Assembly (NCBI GenBank): GCA_964342745.1
Contig: CAYFFW010000002.1
Location: forward strand, 1 to 64,000
Reading direction: 5' to 3'
From: AEGEAN-183 sp964342745
GTDB taxonomy: Bacteria > Pseudomonadota > Gammaproteobacteria > Magnimaribacterales > Magnimaribacteraceae
Length of the DNA: 64,000 bases
Shown: positions 27,079 through 36,033 of the stretch, piece after piece
Layout of the letters: each line of letters starts with the position of its first letter
Position numbering within the stretch: the stretch's first letter is position 1
The notes under the pieces: model-generated
Database searches by the model: none
Told to the model about the DNA's origin: nothing
The model's input: the letters and a program-made list of their open reading frames with translations, nothing else
Made by a program: the position numbers and the translations under genes

Positions 27079-28002
27079 TTTTGATAAAACTAAAACTATT
27101 CTATTTGGTCTTGGAAGACCCTCTACTGTTTCTGTTAGGTCTTTACTTAATCCGTCCTTTAGAGACCGGAATGGCATCCACTTTGTTGACCTCTGTTCTT
27201 TAAAGGTAGTTTCTACTGAAGATCCCATTTTTAATATCTTTAATCCTGAATTAGCAATTAAACCTTTCAAGCCTTGCTTGGTATGAACAAACCAAACATT
27301 AGACATATTGGCATAATTATCTTTAGGTATAAGAGTATCTCCATATTTATCAGGAACTATTAAAGTCTCTAGAATTATTTGACCATCATCTTTTAAGTGA
27401 GAAGATAATAAATTTAGATGATTTTCAGGATTTCTCTGATGATATAAAACCCCCATACTAAACACTAGATCGAAGCACCTCTCTATAAAGGGAATTTCCT
27501 CAATTCTTTTAGGAACCATTCTTATTCTGCTGGAATTAATGAAATGGTTTAATGCCAAAAACTGAGTTAGGTGAGCTACATTGGGTTCAAGACAAATTAC
27601 AAACTCCGCTCCCTTTCCGAGCATCCTAAACCCGTAATAACCATTTCCAGAACCAACATCTAAGATTCTTTTTTCTTTTAATTCTATATTCAAATCCATA
27701 ATACGCTCCCACTTCATACTTGATTGCCATTCTGCATCAATATTTATATCTTGAATCGTGAAAGGTCCCTTTCTCCATGGAAGAAGTTTCTTTAAATCTT
27801 TCTTTGCTCTTTCTTTGTCTCCTGCTTCCCACTCTCCTTCAACTGCTATTCCGCTTGATAAATCAACTTTAGCTGAATTAAGCGAAGGCAATTTTGATAT
27901 TATCTCTTTCCAATTGGCTATTCGCTTATCTTTTAATTGTCCATAAGGATCTAGATCTAAATCTCTCAGTAAATCTACCCAACTATTTTTTAATCTGATC
28001 AT
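27073..28002 (-). CDS. cmoB: tRNA U34 carboxymethyltransferase
   Basis: CmoB uses carboxy-S-adenosylmethionine to convert 5-hydroxyuridine at tRNA position 34 to cmo5U. The 309-aa protein has the family blocks WRKGPFTIQDINIDAEWQSS and KWERI, and the SAM-fold motif LDVGSGNGYYGFRMLG. VGVLYHQR-like FSMGVLYHQRNP and MSNVWF are also diagnostic. It is coupled to cmoA by a 4-bp overlap. Confidence 0.95.
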   Translation of the reverse strand: MIRLKNSWVDLLRDLDLDPYGQLKDKRIANWKEIISKLPSLNSAKVDLSSGIAVEGEWEAGDKERAKKDLKKLLPWRKGPFTIQDINIDAEWQSSMKWERIMDLNIELKEKRILDVGSGNGYYGFRMLGKGAEFVICLEPNVAHLTQFLALNHFINSSRIRMVPKRIEEIPFIERCFDLVFSMGVLYHQRNPENHLNLLSSHLKDDGQIILETLIVPDKYGDTLIPKDNYANMSNVWFVHTKQGLKGLIANSGLKILKMGSSVETTFKEQRSTKWMPFRSLKDGLSKDLTETVEGLPRPNRIVLVLSKL

Positions 28003-28727
28003 TTTTTTTGAGCTACTAGAGTAAAGAAGTTAAGGTTACTCATAACTTTTTTTATTTCTTTAAAGCCAATTTTATTTAACCTTTCGTAATGATTTTTTTC
28101 TGAATCAGTTACCAAGACTCCTTCTAAGGCATCTCTTTTTCTTGAAATCTCCATCTTGGTGTAGCCATTTTTAAGCTTAAAACCATGATGTAGGTTAAAA
28201 ATAGTTTGGTTTCTATATTTATTATCAAAATGAATCTTTTCAGATAGGATCAATAGTGCATTTTCTTTCATGCCACCGAACACCTTCTTAAGGAGTTCCT
28301 CTCTATTGCTTGGATCAATAAACTGTAAAACAAAATTAATGACTACAATGGAGGCGTTCTTAATTTCAATAGTCTCTATATCTTGATAAATAAAATCAAT
28401 TTTATTTGTATCAATTTGATTATTAAAATTCTTAGTGCACTTTAAGATCATTGCCTCAGAATTATCAATAGCGTAAATTTGTCCTTCTTTTTCTCCTACA
28501 GCTTTCAAAAGACTTAAAGCTGAGGCCCCAACTGAACACCCCAAGTCATAACAGGAGCTTTTGCTTTGAAAATAATCTTTACCAAAGCTTTCAATAAGTT
28601 TTAAGCTAGATCTGTAACCTGGAACTGATCTATCTATCATGTCTTCAAAAACCTCAGTAACTTCTTTATTGAAAGAAAAAGGTAAGGCGTTAAAATTAGC
28701 CGCTTTATAAATGTTATCTTTCTTCAT
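27999..28727 (-). CDS. cmoA: Carboxy-S-adenosyl-L-methionine synthase
   Basis: CmoA makes Cx-SAM from SAM and prephenate for use by CmoB. The 242-aa protein has FNKEVTEVFEDMIDRSVPGY, the SAM motif YDLGCSVGASALSLL, NFVLQFIDPSNRE and the C-terminal LNFFTLVAQKK. It is upstream of cmoB in the same unit and is divergent from a GNAT gene with only 33 bp between starts. Confidence 0.95.
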   Translation of the reverse strand: MKKDNIYKAANFNALPFSFNKEVTEVFEDMIDRSVPGYRSSLKLIESFGKDYFQSKSSCYDLGCSVGASALSLLKAVGEKEGQIYAIDNSEAMILKCTKNFNNQIDTNKIDFIYQDIETIEIKNASIVVINFVLQFIDPSNREELLKKVFGGMKENALLILSEKIHFDNKYRNQTIFNLHHGFKLKNGYTKMEISRKRDALEGVLVTDSEKNHYERLNKIGFKEIKKVMSNLNFFTLVAQKK

Positions 28728-28760
28728 GATTACTAAATTAAGTCAAAAAACTAATATTTT

Positions 28761-29198
28761 ATGAATTACATCATTAAGTCACCAGAAACTAAATCCGAGT
28801 GGGAAAGTTATTTTAACTTCAGATGGGAGAAATTAAGAAAACCTCTTGGTTTGTCAAAAGATTCCTTAAAAGATGATAAGGAGAAAGAAAGCCTTCATCT
28901 CATTGCTATAGACAATAAAGATGAAGTAATTGGTACGGGTAGATTACATTTCAATAGTAAAAAAGAGGGACAAATAAGATACATGGCGGTAAGTGAGTCT
29001 ATCCAAAGAAAAGGTGTGGGATCAGATATAGTCTTAGAGTTAGAATCGATGGCTAAAAAAAATGGTACAAAAGAAATAGTTCTGAATGCTAGAGAAAATG
29101 CAATAAATTTTTATTTATCGTTAGGCTATAGGGAGATAAAACCATATCTATCAGATACAGGCATACCTCACACTACAATGAGAAAAGAATTAACTTAA
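28761..29198 (+). CDS. GNAT family acetyltransferase
   Basis: A 145-aa protein with the GNAT acetyl-CoA binding pattern IQRKGVGSDIVLELESMAKK and a C-terminal strand NARENAINFYLSLGYREI. The layout resembles ElaA/YhfO-type small acetyltransferases, but the substrate is unknown. Its stop codon directly abuts the stop of the convergent hppA gene. Confidence 0.8.
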   Translation: MNYIIKSPETKSEWESYFNFRWEKLRKPLGLSKDSLKDDKEKESLHLIAIDNKDEVIGTGRLHFNSKKEGQIRYMAVSESIQRKGVGSDIVLELESMAKKNGTKEIVLNARENAINFYLSLGYREIKPYLSDTGIPHTTMRKELT

Positions 29199-31190
29199 TT
29201 AAAGTAAAGGAGCAATTACAAGGCTAACTATTGCCATTACATTGATTAAGATATTCATAGAAGGACCAGAAGTGTCCTTAAAAGGATCACCCACTGTGTC
29301 TCCTACAACAGCCGCTGCATGAGTATCTGTGCCCTTTCCTCCAAGGTTACCTTTTTCAATATATTTCTTAGCATTGTCCCAAGCCCCTCCTGCATTTGCC
29401 ATAAATAACGCCATTAAAACACAAGCAAGTAAACCTCCTGCTAACATACCTCCTAAGGACTCTGGGCCTAATATAAACCCTACTAAAGGAGGAGCTGATA
29501 CAGCTATAATTCCTGGTATTAACATCTTCTTTAGTGCTGCAGAAGTAGCTATATCTACACATTTAGCAGTATCTGGCTCTGCATTACCTTCTAGTAGACC
29601 TGGTATTTCTTTAAATTGTCTTCTTATCTCATTGATCATTTCAAAAGCTGCATCACCTACTGCAGTCATTGTTATTGAAGCAATAAGAAATGGAATTGCC
29701 CCACCAATAAATAATCCAATTAATACCATGGGATTATCCAATAACAACTGAAGATCTTCACCTCTGTTAGCTGAAACTGTGGAAACAAAAGCAGCTATAA
29801 TTGCCAGAGCAGCTAAGGCCGCTGCACCTATTGCAAAGCCTTTTCCTATTGCAGCAGTAGTATTACCTTGTTCATCTAACTCATCAGTTATTTCTCTTGT
29901 TTCTGGGGGCATGCCTGCCATTTCTGCTATACCACCAGCATTATCTGCCACTGGCCCATAAGCATCTATGGCCATTGTTATACCTACAGTAGAAAGCATT
30001 CCTACTGCTGCAATTCCAACTCCATATAAACCAGTTAACTTGGTAGACACGAAAATAATAAGTGCTATACAGGCAATTGGAATTACAACCGACTGCATTC
30101 CGACAGATAATCCTGTGATCATGACAGTTGCTGGTCCTGTCTGTCCTGATTCTGCTATCTTAATTATGGGTTTCGAGCCTGTGTAGTATTCAGTTATTAA
30201 TCCAATTATTATTCCTCCAGCTGATCCACAAACAACTGCTAACCAAATATTGCTTGAAGGAACTAAGAAGTTAATGAGGAAATATGCTGCTAATACAAAA
30301 ATGACCGGTGCTGCAATTGTTCCTATCCTCATAGCTAGAGCAGGAGATAAATTTGAAAAGATTCTTACTACAATAATTCCTAAGATTGACGAAATTAACC
30401 CTATTGACGCTAAGGCTAAAGGTAAAAACATCATACCTTCTCTATTTGCTTCCGCTATAACAGCTGAGGTTGAAGCAATCGCTATACATGCAACCATAGA
30501 ACCACAGTAAGATTCAAAAATATCTGAGCCCATGCCCGCAATATCACCTACATTGTCTCCAACATTATCTGCTATAACCCCAGGGTTCCTGGGATCATCT
30601 TCTGGAATTCCAGCTTCTATCTTTCCAACAAGATCAGCTCCTACATCTGCACTCTTGGTATAAATGCCACCACCTACTCTAGAAAATAAGGCAACTATCG
30701 AAGCTCCCATTGCAAAACCTTCTATAGAGTGTGCATCTCCGCTAAGAAAATAATAAAGAGAACCTAGTCCAATAAGGCCAAGTGAAGCCACACAAAGCCC
30801 CATAATTGAACCCCCATAGAATGCTACTGACAAAGCACTCTCAGCACCAGAATCTGAAGCAGCTGTAGCAGTTCTAACATTAGCTTTTGTTGCTGAATAC
30901 ATTCCAATCCAACCAGCTACAGAAGAAGATAGGGCACCTGCTAAAACGGCTATTGCTGTATCTAGTCCCAAAGAATACCCAACCAAGATTATCACTACTG
31001 TCGCAAAAATAGATAAGTAAAGATACTCAGTTTTCATAAATGTCATTGCACCTAAATGAATTTGATCTCCTATTTTCTTAACACTCTCATCGCCTTCAGG
31101 AAATCTAGTAACTAAAATGTAAATTCCTAGGGCAACCAAAAGTCCCATTAAGCCTAACAAAGGGGGTATGGCCAGATAATTCTCTATCAT
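29199..31190 (-). CDS. hppA: Membrane-bound ion-pumping pyrophosphatase, K+-dependent type
   Basis: Couples pyrophosphate hydrolysis to H+ or Na+ export across the inner membrane. The 663-aa protein has about 16 membrane spans and the pyrophosphate motifs DVGADLVGKIE (182-192) and DDPRNPGVIADNVGDNVGD (198-216). In the K+ site the sequence is GNTTAAIGKG (442-451): alanine at 446 and glycine at 449 are the K+-dependent signature, whereas K+-independent H+ pumps have lysine and threonine there. The pumped ion is not decided by what I can see. A good AAGGAG site precedes the start. Confidence 0.94.
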   Translation of the reverse strand: MIENYLAIPPLLGLMGLLVALGIYILVTRFPEGDESVKKIGDQIHLGAMTFMKTEYLYLSIFATVVIILVGYSLGLDTAIAVLAGALSSSVAGWIGMYSATKANVRTATAASDSGAESALSVAFYGGSIMGLCVASLGLIGLGSLYYFLSGDAHSIEGFAMGASIVALFSRVGGGIYTKSADVGADLVGKIEAGIPEDDPRNPGVIADNVGDNVGDIAGMGSDIFESYCGSMVACIAIASTSAVIAEANREGMMFLPLALASIGLISSILGIIVVRIFSNLSPALAMRIGTIAAPVIFVLAAYFLINFLVPSSNIWLAVVCGSAGGIIIGLITEYYTGSKPIIKIAESGQTGPATVMITGLSVGMQSVVIPIACIALIIFVSTKLTGLYGVGIAAVGMLSTVGITMAIDAYGPVADNAGGIAEMAGMPPETREITDELDEQGNTTAAIGKGFAIGAAALAALAIIAAFVSTVSANRGEDLQLLLDNPMVLIGLFIGGAIPFLIASITMTAVGDAAFEMINEIRRQFKEIPGLLEGNAEPDTAKCVDIATSAALKKMLIPGIIAVSAPPLVGFILGPESLGGMLAGGLLACVLMALFMANAGGAWDNAKKYIEKGNLGGKGTDTHAAAVVGDTVGDPFKDTSGPSMNILINVMAIVSLVIAPLL

Positions 31191-31275
31191 TATTTCTCCT
31201 TAAATCTAAAACCTTATTGAGAAGTTTTTATAAGCGGCGAAGTCTACAAGATATATTCAACAAATAACAACAACT

Positions 31276-32538
31276 TTAACTACGAGATTCAAAAGTTGAT
31301 AAATCTAGTTCATTTTCAGAGTTAGCAACAATACATGAAACAGCTGCATCTCCACATACATTAACTGAGGTTCTGATCATATCAAGTATTCTGTCAACTG
31401 CTAGAATTAGGCCTATAGCATCCAAAGGTAAGCCTAAAGACCCTAAAATTAAAGCCAGAGTGACTGTTCCTGCTGAAGGTACTGCTGCGGTACCAATAGA
31501 GGTGACTATAGCTAACAGAACTATCTGACCATACTGAATTAACGATAGATCTATACCAACTGTACTGGCTATAAACATGGTTGCTAAGCCCTGCATAATT
31601 GCTGTCCCATCCATATTTATTGTTGCTCCTACAGGAACAACAAAAGAAGAGACATCCTTTCTTACCCCCAGGTCATCAGTTACTGTCTTTAATGTAACTG
31701 GTATTGTTGCAGCACTTGAAGAAGTGGAAAAAGCAAATAAAGCTACATTTTTCATCTTTCTATAAAAAATTAATGGATTGAGATTAGCTAAAAACTTAAG
31801 CAAGAGTGAGTAAGTAAAGAAGGAATGAAAAACTAAAACAAAGATTAATATGAGAACATACTGCGCTAAATCTCCAAAAATATTCAGTCCTTTAGCCATT
31901 ACGTAACTCCCCATTAAACAAAAAACTCCTATTGGAGCAAAGGCCATTATCAGTAAAACTATCTTCAAAAAGACAATATTTAATCTTTCAAAAGATTTAG
32001 AGAGACCACCCGTCAAGTCATCCGTAAGGTTTAAGGCTATTCCAAAGATAATACTTATAAAAACTATACCCAACATATTATTTTCTATAAAAGCTCCAAA
32101 AATATTATTTGGGAAAATTCTTAATACAGTCCCATATAAACTTGAATCTCCTGAAGGAGGAGAATAAGAATTTACTGTTCCTTCAAATCCAGAAAGACTA
32201 AAAAGCCAACCAAAAAATAAAGCAAGACTTACAGCTATTCCTGTAGTAAGTAAGTAAAGTCCTATTGTTTTTGTTGCTATAGACCCAAGCTTTACCATAT
32301 TTGATAAAGAAGAAATTCCAGAAACTAAGGAAAAGAAAACTAGAGGAACAACAACAAGCATTAATAGATTCTTAAAAATCTGACCTCCTAGGTTAAATAA
32401 ATATTTTTCTGTGCCTAAAGAAAAAGCTTCCGGTATAAGGTTTTCAAAGTAATAGAAAAATGACGCAACTAAAACTCCAGCCGCCATTCCAATTAAAACA
32501 TTTCTTGTTAAGTTTTTAGGAGCTGACAAAGTACTCAT
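31276..32538 (-). CDS. Dicarboxylate/amino acid:cation symporter (DAACS family)
   Basis: A 420-aa inner-membrane carrier related to GltP and DctA. The re-entrant loop signatures are clear: FSTSSSAATIPVTLK (serine-rich HP1 tip), GATINMDGTAIMQG in TM7, GTAAVPSAGTVTL (HP2) and DRILDMIRTSVNVCGDAAVS in TM8. The aspartate and arginine positions of the last motif are compatible with acidic amino acids or C4-dicarboxylates. Its start overlaps the rubredoxin stop by 4 bp, so translation of the two is coupled. Confidence 0.9.
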   Translation of the reverse strand: MSTLSAPKNLTRNVLIGMAAGVLVASFFYYFENLIPEAFSLGTEKYLFNLGGQIFKNLLMLVVVPLVFFSLVSGISSLSNMVKLGSIATKTIGLYLLTTGIAVSLALFFGWLFSLSGFEGTVNSYSPPSGDSSLYGTVLRIFPNNIFGAFIENNMLGIVFISIIFGIALNLTDDLTGGLSKSFERLNIVFLKIVLLIMAFAPIGVFCLMGSYVMAKGLNIFGDLAQYVLILIFVLVFHSFFTYSLLLKFLANLNPLIFYRKMKNVALFAFSTSSSAATIPVTLKTVTDDLGVRKDVSSFVVPVGATINMDGTAIMQGLATMFIASTVGIDLSLIQYGQIVLLAIVTSIGTAAVPSAGTVTLALILGSLGLPLDAIGLILAVDRILDMIRTSVNVCGDAAVSCIVANSENELDLSTFESRS

Positions 32539-32699
32539 ATTTCTACCATTTCAAAATCTTCTTTGCTTACCCCACAATCAGGACATACCCAATCCTCAGG
32601 TACATTTTCCCAAGTTGTGCCTGGTTCAATTCCATCTTCAGGCCAACCCTCTTCCTCATCATAAATGAGACCGCAAACTATACATTCCCATTTTTTCAT
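32535..32699 (-). CDS. Rubredoxin
   Basis: A 54-aa electron carrier with one Fe(Cys)4 centre: C6 and C9 (CIVCG) and C39 and C42 (CPDCG), with the usual GLIYDEEEGWPEDG loop. I start at ATG 32699 because rubredoxins begin MKKWECIVCG; an ATG 36 bases upstream would add 12 foreign residues. It is coupled by 4 bp to the downstream DAACS symporter, an unusual partner. A possible electron donor is the flavoprotein at 52445-53659. Confidence 0.95.
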   Translation of the reverse strand: MKKWECIVCGLIYDEEEGWPEDGIEPGTTWENVPEDWVCPDCGVSKEDFEMVEI

Positions 32700-32784
32700 T
32701 ACTTCACTTCTTTGTTCATAAATAAAATCAAACATTCTAACTCAACTTTCTTCGCAACCTAGACTAAAGTACACCTTCCTAGAA

Positions 32785-33660
32785 ATGTTAAAAATAGAAA
32801 TGACCACTAAGTTAATTGAATTAGGTAAGCTGATGAGGCTGAACAAGCCTATAGGGACTTTCTTACTTCTGTGGCCTACTCTAACTGCTTTTGTAATTTT
32901 GAAAGAAGGATCGCCTAATTTAGCCTTAATAGTAATTTTTTGTGTCGGAACTTTTTTAATGCGTTCTGCTGGATGTGTGATTAATGATTTTTTTGATAAG
33001 GACTTTGATGGGAGAGTTGAAAGAACCAAAGACAGGCCTTTAGTAACAGGCCTTGTTTCAAGATCAGAAGCACTTATGCTCTTTTTCTTTTTAGTAAGTC
33101 TTTCAGCTAGCTTATTATTCTGGACAAATAGATTCACCGTTCTTGTAGCTATTTTAGGCTTAGTGCTTTCAGTTATTTATCCACTAACAAAAAGATTCTT
33201 CAAAATTCCTCAACTTTTCTTGGGATTAGTATTTTCTTGGGGGATTCTTATGGTGTCTGCAGCTGAGTTAAATAGCCTGCCGTTATCATCTTTTATAATG
33301 TTTTCAGCCTGCTTCTTTTGGATTCTCGCTTACGATACAGCCTATGCTATGAGTGATTTAGAGGGAGATTTGTCAATTGGACTAAATTCTTCAGCTATAA
33401 CATTTGGGGAGCACTCTGCAAAATTAATTGTCCTATTCCACCTAATATCATTAGCTCTATGGACCGCTTGTGGCATATTACAAAAAATTGGTCTAGTTTA
33501 TTATTTGGGTATTCTTTTAGTCCTTCTGCAGATTCCCTTTCAATACCAATTAGTAAAAACAAGAAATCCTGAAAATTGCCTTTTAACATTTAAAAGAAAT
33601 AATTGGATTGGTATCTCTATACTTTTAGGATCATTCCTTTCTTACTTAATAGAAATTTAA
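32785..33660 (+). CDS. ubiA: 4-hydroxybenzoate polyprenyltransferase
   Basis: Prenylates 4-hydroxybenzoate in ubiquinone synthesis at the inner membrane. The 291-aa protein has about 9 spans and the aspartate-rich motif NDFFDKDFDGRVERTKDRPL, with the second DTAYAMSDLEGDL motif. LMRLNKPIGTFLLLWPT opens the protein. Translation could start at 32785 or at the ATG five codons further on. It is divergent from rubredoxin with 85 bp between. Confidence 0.94.
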   Translation: MLKIEMTTKLIELGKLMRLNKPIGTFLLLWPTLTAFVILKEGSPNLALIVIFCVGTFLMRSAGCVINDFFDKDFDGRVERTKDRPLVTGLVSRSEALMLFFFLVSLSASLLFWTNRFTVLVAILGLVLSVIYPLTKRFFKIPQLFLGLVFSWGILMVSAAELNSLPLSSFIMFSACFFWILAYDTAYAMSDLEGDLSIGLNSSAITFGEHSAKLIVLFHLISLALWTACGILQKIGLVYYLGILLVLLQIPFQYQLVKTRNPENCLLTFKRNNWIGISILLGSFLSYLIEI

Positions 33661-33675
33661 ATCCTGTATTTAAAA

Positions 33676-34842
33676 ATGAAGATACATTTTTTGGAGTCTA
33701 TTAAAAATATAGATGAAGGCACTTGGGATGGCTTAGTTAATTCAGATTACCCGTTCATGAAACATTCTTTCTTACTTTGTTTAGAAGAAACTAAGTGTGT
33801 TGGAGAGGGAACTGGATGGTATCCCTTCCATATGCTAGTGAAGGATGAAGATAAAACAATTGCTTTAATGCCTATGTATTTAAAAACAGACTCTCATGGA
33901 GAATTTATTTTTGACTGGTCATGGGCAGACGCATTTTATAGAAGTGGAATAGATTATTATCCAAAATTAGTGAGTGCCATACCTTTTACTCCAGCATCAG
34001 GTCCTAGACTTTGTGTCGTTGATGAAAACAAAAGAATGATTATCTGCGATTTAATAAAAGAGGGTTTAGAAGAAATTTCTGAAAAAATAGGAATTTCTAG
34101 CGCACATATTTTGTTACCTAACTCAATTGAATCAAAAGGATTTCAGGAATCTGGATTTAGTAAGAGAACAAGTTACTCTTTCCATTGGTTTAATAATAAT
34201 TATTTAGACTTTAATAATTTTCTGGCTCAATTAACTTCAAGACAGAGAAAAAATATAAAGAAAGAAAGGCTTAAGATTTTTGATCAAGGTATCGAAATTG
34301 AAAGGTTGCGTGGAGACGAAATCAACGAACAAGCTTGGTACAATTTCTTCAAATTCTATCAGACAACTTATCTTAAGAGAGGGATGCAGGGTTACTTAAA
34401 TCTAGAGTTCTTTCTTGAAATATCTAAAAGACTTCCAGAATCTATTTTACTGGTAATGGCGAAAGATCTTGAATTCAAAAAATATGTTGCAAGCGCCTTA
34501 AATTTTCAGGATTCTAAAAATCTTTATGGGAGATATTGGGGTTCTCTAAATGAGTATGATTCTCTTCATTTTGAGTGTTGCTACTATCAAGGAATAGAAC
34601 ACTGTATAAAAAATAATCTATCTAAGTTTGATCCAGGTGTTCAAGGAGAGCATAAAATAAAGAGAGGTTTTTTGCCTATTGAAACCCATTCTTATCATTG
34701 GATTAAGGATAAAAGGTTTAAGAGTGCTATTGATGATTTTTTAATAAGGGAAAGAAAGCATGTATTAGAATATAAAGAAAGATGTAAATCGCAACTCCCA
34801 TTTAAAAATTCAGTTACTGAAGAACTCTTTTCAAATGAATAA
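33676..34842 (+). CDS. COG3146 GNAT/FemAB-like protein
   Basis: A 388-aa protein of the COG3146 (DUF482) group, which has an acyltransferase-like fold related to FemAB/GNAT enzymes. DGLVNSDYPFMKHSFLLCLE at the start, FDWSWADAFYRSGIDYYPKL and TPASGPR in the middle, and the late FDPGVQGEHKIKRGFLPIET are the family's conserved blocks. The reaction is not established. It lies 15 bp after ubiA and overlaps the glycosylase gene by 8 bp. Confidence 0.85.
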   Translation: MKIHFLESIKNIDEGTWDGLVNSDYPFMKHSFLLCLEETKCVGEGTGWYPFHMLVKDEDKTIALMPMYLKTDSHGEFIFDWSWADAFYRSGIDYYPKLVSAIPFTPASGPRLCVVDENKRMIICDLIKEGLEEISEKIGISSAHILLPNSIESKGFQESGFSKRTSYSFHWFNNNYLDFNNFLAQLTSRQRKNIKKERLKIFDQGIEIERLRGDEINEQAWYNFFKFYQTTYLKRGMQGYLNLEFFLEISKRLPESILLVMAKDLEFKKYVASALNFQDSKNLYGRYWGSLNEYDSLHFECCYYQGIEHCIKNNLSKFDPGVQGEHKIKRGFLPIETHSYHWIKDKRFKSAIDDFLIRERKHVLEYKERCKSQLPFKNSVTEELFSNE

Positions 34843-35449
34843 AGAGCTTAATGAAAATTCACTAAAAGAAGGTATTAAATACTTATGTCAAGTAGATCTT
34901 GATCTAGAATTTCTTTTAAAAAATAAAAGCGAAAAATTAAAGTTATTCAATAGACCTTCAGGGTTTATCGGATTAATTAATCTTATAGTTGAGCAACAAC
35001 TTTCCGTTACATCAGCTAAAGCTATATTTAAGAGATTAAAGGAATCTATTAAACCTTTTTCTGCTAAGCAAATGCTCAAAACTGATGCTCAAGTTTTAAG
35101 AGATGCTGGTCTTAGTAAACAAAAAATTAGCTACTGCTTCGGCATTGCAAAAGCGTGCACTTCAGGAACACTTAACTTCTCTTCTCTTCATAAAAAATCA
35201 AATGAAGAAATAACAATAGAACTTATGAGTTTGAAAGGAATAGGCGAGTGGACAGTACAATGTTATTTACTTGGATGTATGTCCAGGATAGATGCTTGGC
35301 CCGCTTCAGATTTAGGTTTACAAATAGCAATACAAAGGATTAAGGGATTAAAAGATAGGCCTAAAAAGTTGACAACTGAAGAAATTGCTGAATCTTGGAA
35401 GCCCTACAGATCTATAGCTGCGTTAATATTATGGTCGTCTTATGACTAG
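34835..35449 (+). CDS. AlkA-type DNA-3-methyladenine glycosylase
   Basis: A 204-aa HhH-GPD base-excision glycosylase. The hairpin-helix is LKGIGEWT (133-140) and the catalytic aspartate is D159 in AWPASDLGL; GLINLIVEQQLSVTSAKAI is the conserved N-terminal helix block. It lacks the N-terminal domain of E. coli AlkA, like many short AlkA homologues. It probably removes alkylated purines. It overlaps both neighbours by 8 bp (ATGNNNTAR). Confidence 0.88.
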   Translation: MNKELNENSLKEGIKYLCQVDLDLEFLLKNKSEKLKLFNRPSGFIGLINLIVEQQLSVTSAKAIFKRLKESIKPFSAKQMLKTDAQVLRDAGLSKQKISYCFGIAKACTSGTLNFSSLHKKSNEEITIELMSLKGIGEWTVQCYLLGCMSRIDAWPASDLGLQIAIQRIKGLKDRPKKLTTEEIAESWKPYRSIAALILWSSYD

Positions 35450-35915
35450 TAAAAATAACTTAGGAATTACTCTAAGAAAAAAACCTAAGACTAATCTTAA
35501 AAGTCTTCTTTTCTTGTATGAAATGAATTTCATAAGAATCAATGAAATAGTCCCTGGTTATGATTACAGTGCGAATTTGTCTTATTATTTACCCGAGGGT
35601 AAAGAAAACCTTGAAGTTATTCTTGATTTTCAAAGAGATTCGAAATACACCTCTACCTTACGTATAAATCAATCTGAGTCTTTCAATAAGAGATTAAGAC
35701 CAATGGAGATATCAGTAGCTATTTATCATGACCTTAAAATGGCTGAAGTAAGAAAGTTTAATGGTAAACAATTATTTTGGGCTCGAAATAAGTACCCAAA
35801 TACCAATATGTTTCATAAAGATGAGAAATATCAATGGAATAAATTTCTTTCTGAATGGTTAATTTTTTCTAAAAAAGAAGGGTTATCTAAAAAAATATTA
35901 ATTAATGTTCCATAA
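35442..35915 (+). CDS. DUF1249 (YqiB-like) protein
   Basis: A 157-aa soluble protein of the DUF1249 family, known mainly from gammaproteobacteria. VAIYHDLKMAEVRKF (about 94-108), NKYPNTNMFHKDEKYQWNKFL and an early NFIRINEIVPG match the family pattern. No catalytic motif or membrane segment is seen, and the function is unknown. It overlaps the glycosylase by 8 bp and ends the ubiA unit; a terminator follows. Confidence 0.8.
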   Translation: MTSKNNLGITLRKKPKTNLKSLLFLYEMNFIRINEIVPGYDYSANLSYYLPEGKENLEVILDFQRDSKYTSTLRINQSESFNKRLRPMEISVAIYHDLKMAEVRKFNGKQLFWARNKYPNTNMFHKDEKYQWNKFLSEWLIFSKKEGLSKKILINVP

Positions 35916-35916
35916 C

Positions 35917-35941
35917 AGTGCATTTGTACAAAATTAGTGCA
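35917..35941 (+). promoter_or_regulatory. NtrC-like dyad upstream of glutamine synthetase
   Basis: TGTACA-N5-AGTGCA (35925-35941) is close to the NtrC enhancer dyad TGCACC-N5-GGTGCA in length and outer bases, and a further AGTGCA half-site lies at 35917-35922. It is about 95 bp before the start codon of a glutamine synthetase that is itself next to ntrBC. No matching sigma-54 -24/-12 element was found, so this is only a candidate. Confidence 0.35.
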
Positions 35942-35966
35942 ATTATCATTAATTAACTAATAAAAC

Positions 35967-35989
35967 AGCCCTGTACTAGGGCTTTTTTT
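35967..35989 (+). terminator. Intrinsic terminator between the DUF1249 gene and glnA
   Basis: AGCCCT, a five-base loop and AGGGCT form a six-pair stem, followed by seven T. This is the clearest rho-independent terminator in the window. It lies downstream of the NtrC-like dyad and 45 bp before glnA, so transcripts that start upstream of it would be stopped or attenuated. Confidence 0.8.
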
Positions 35990-36033
35990 ATGATATTATA
36001 AAAATTATTTTTTTAAGTATGGAGTAAATTAAA

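Noticed and set aside
29329..29751. A 140-codon open frame on the plus strand within hppA
   Set aside because: Antisense shadow of the highly biased transmembrane coding sequence; the real product is on the minus strand.
35942..36033. Sigma-54 promoter for glnII
   Set aside because: No GG-N10-GC element with flanking consensus could be found between the NtrC-like dyad and the start codon.
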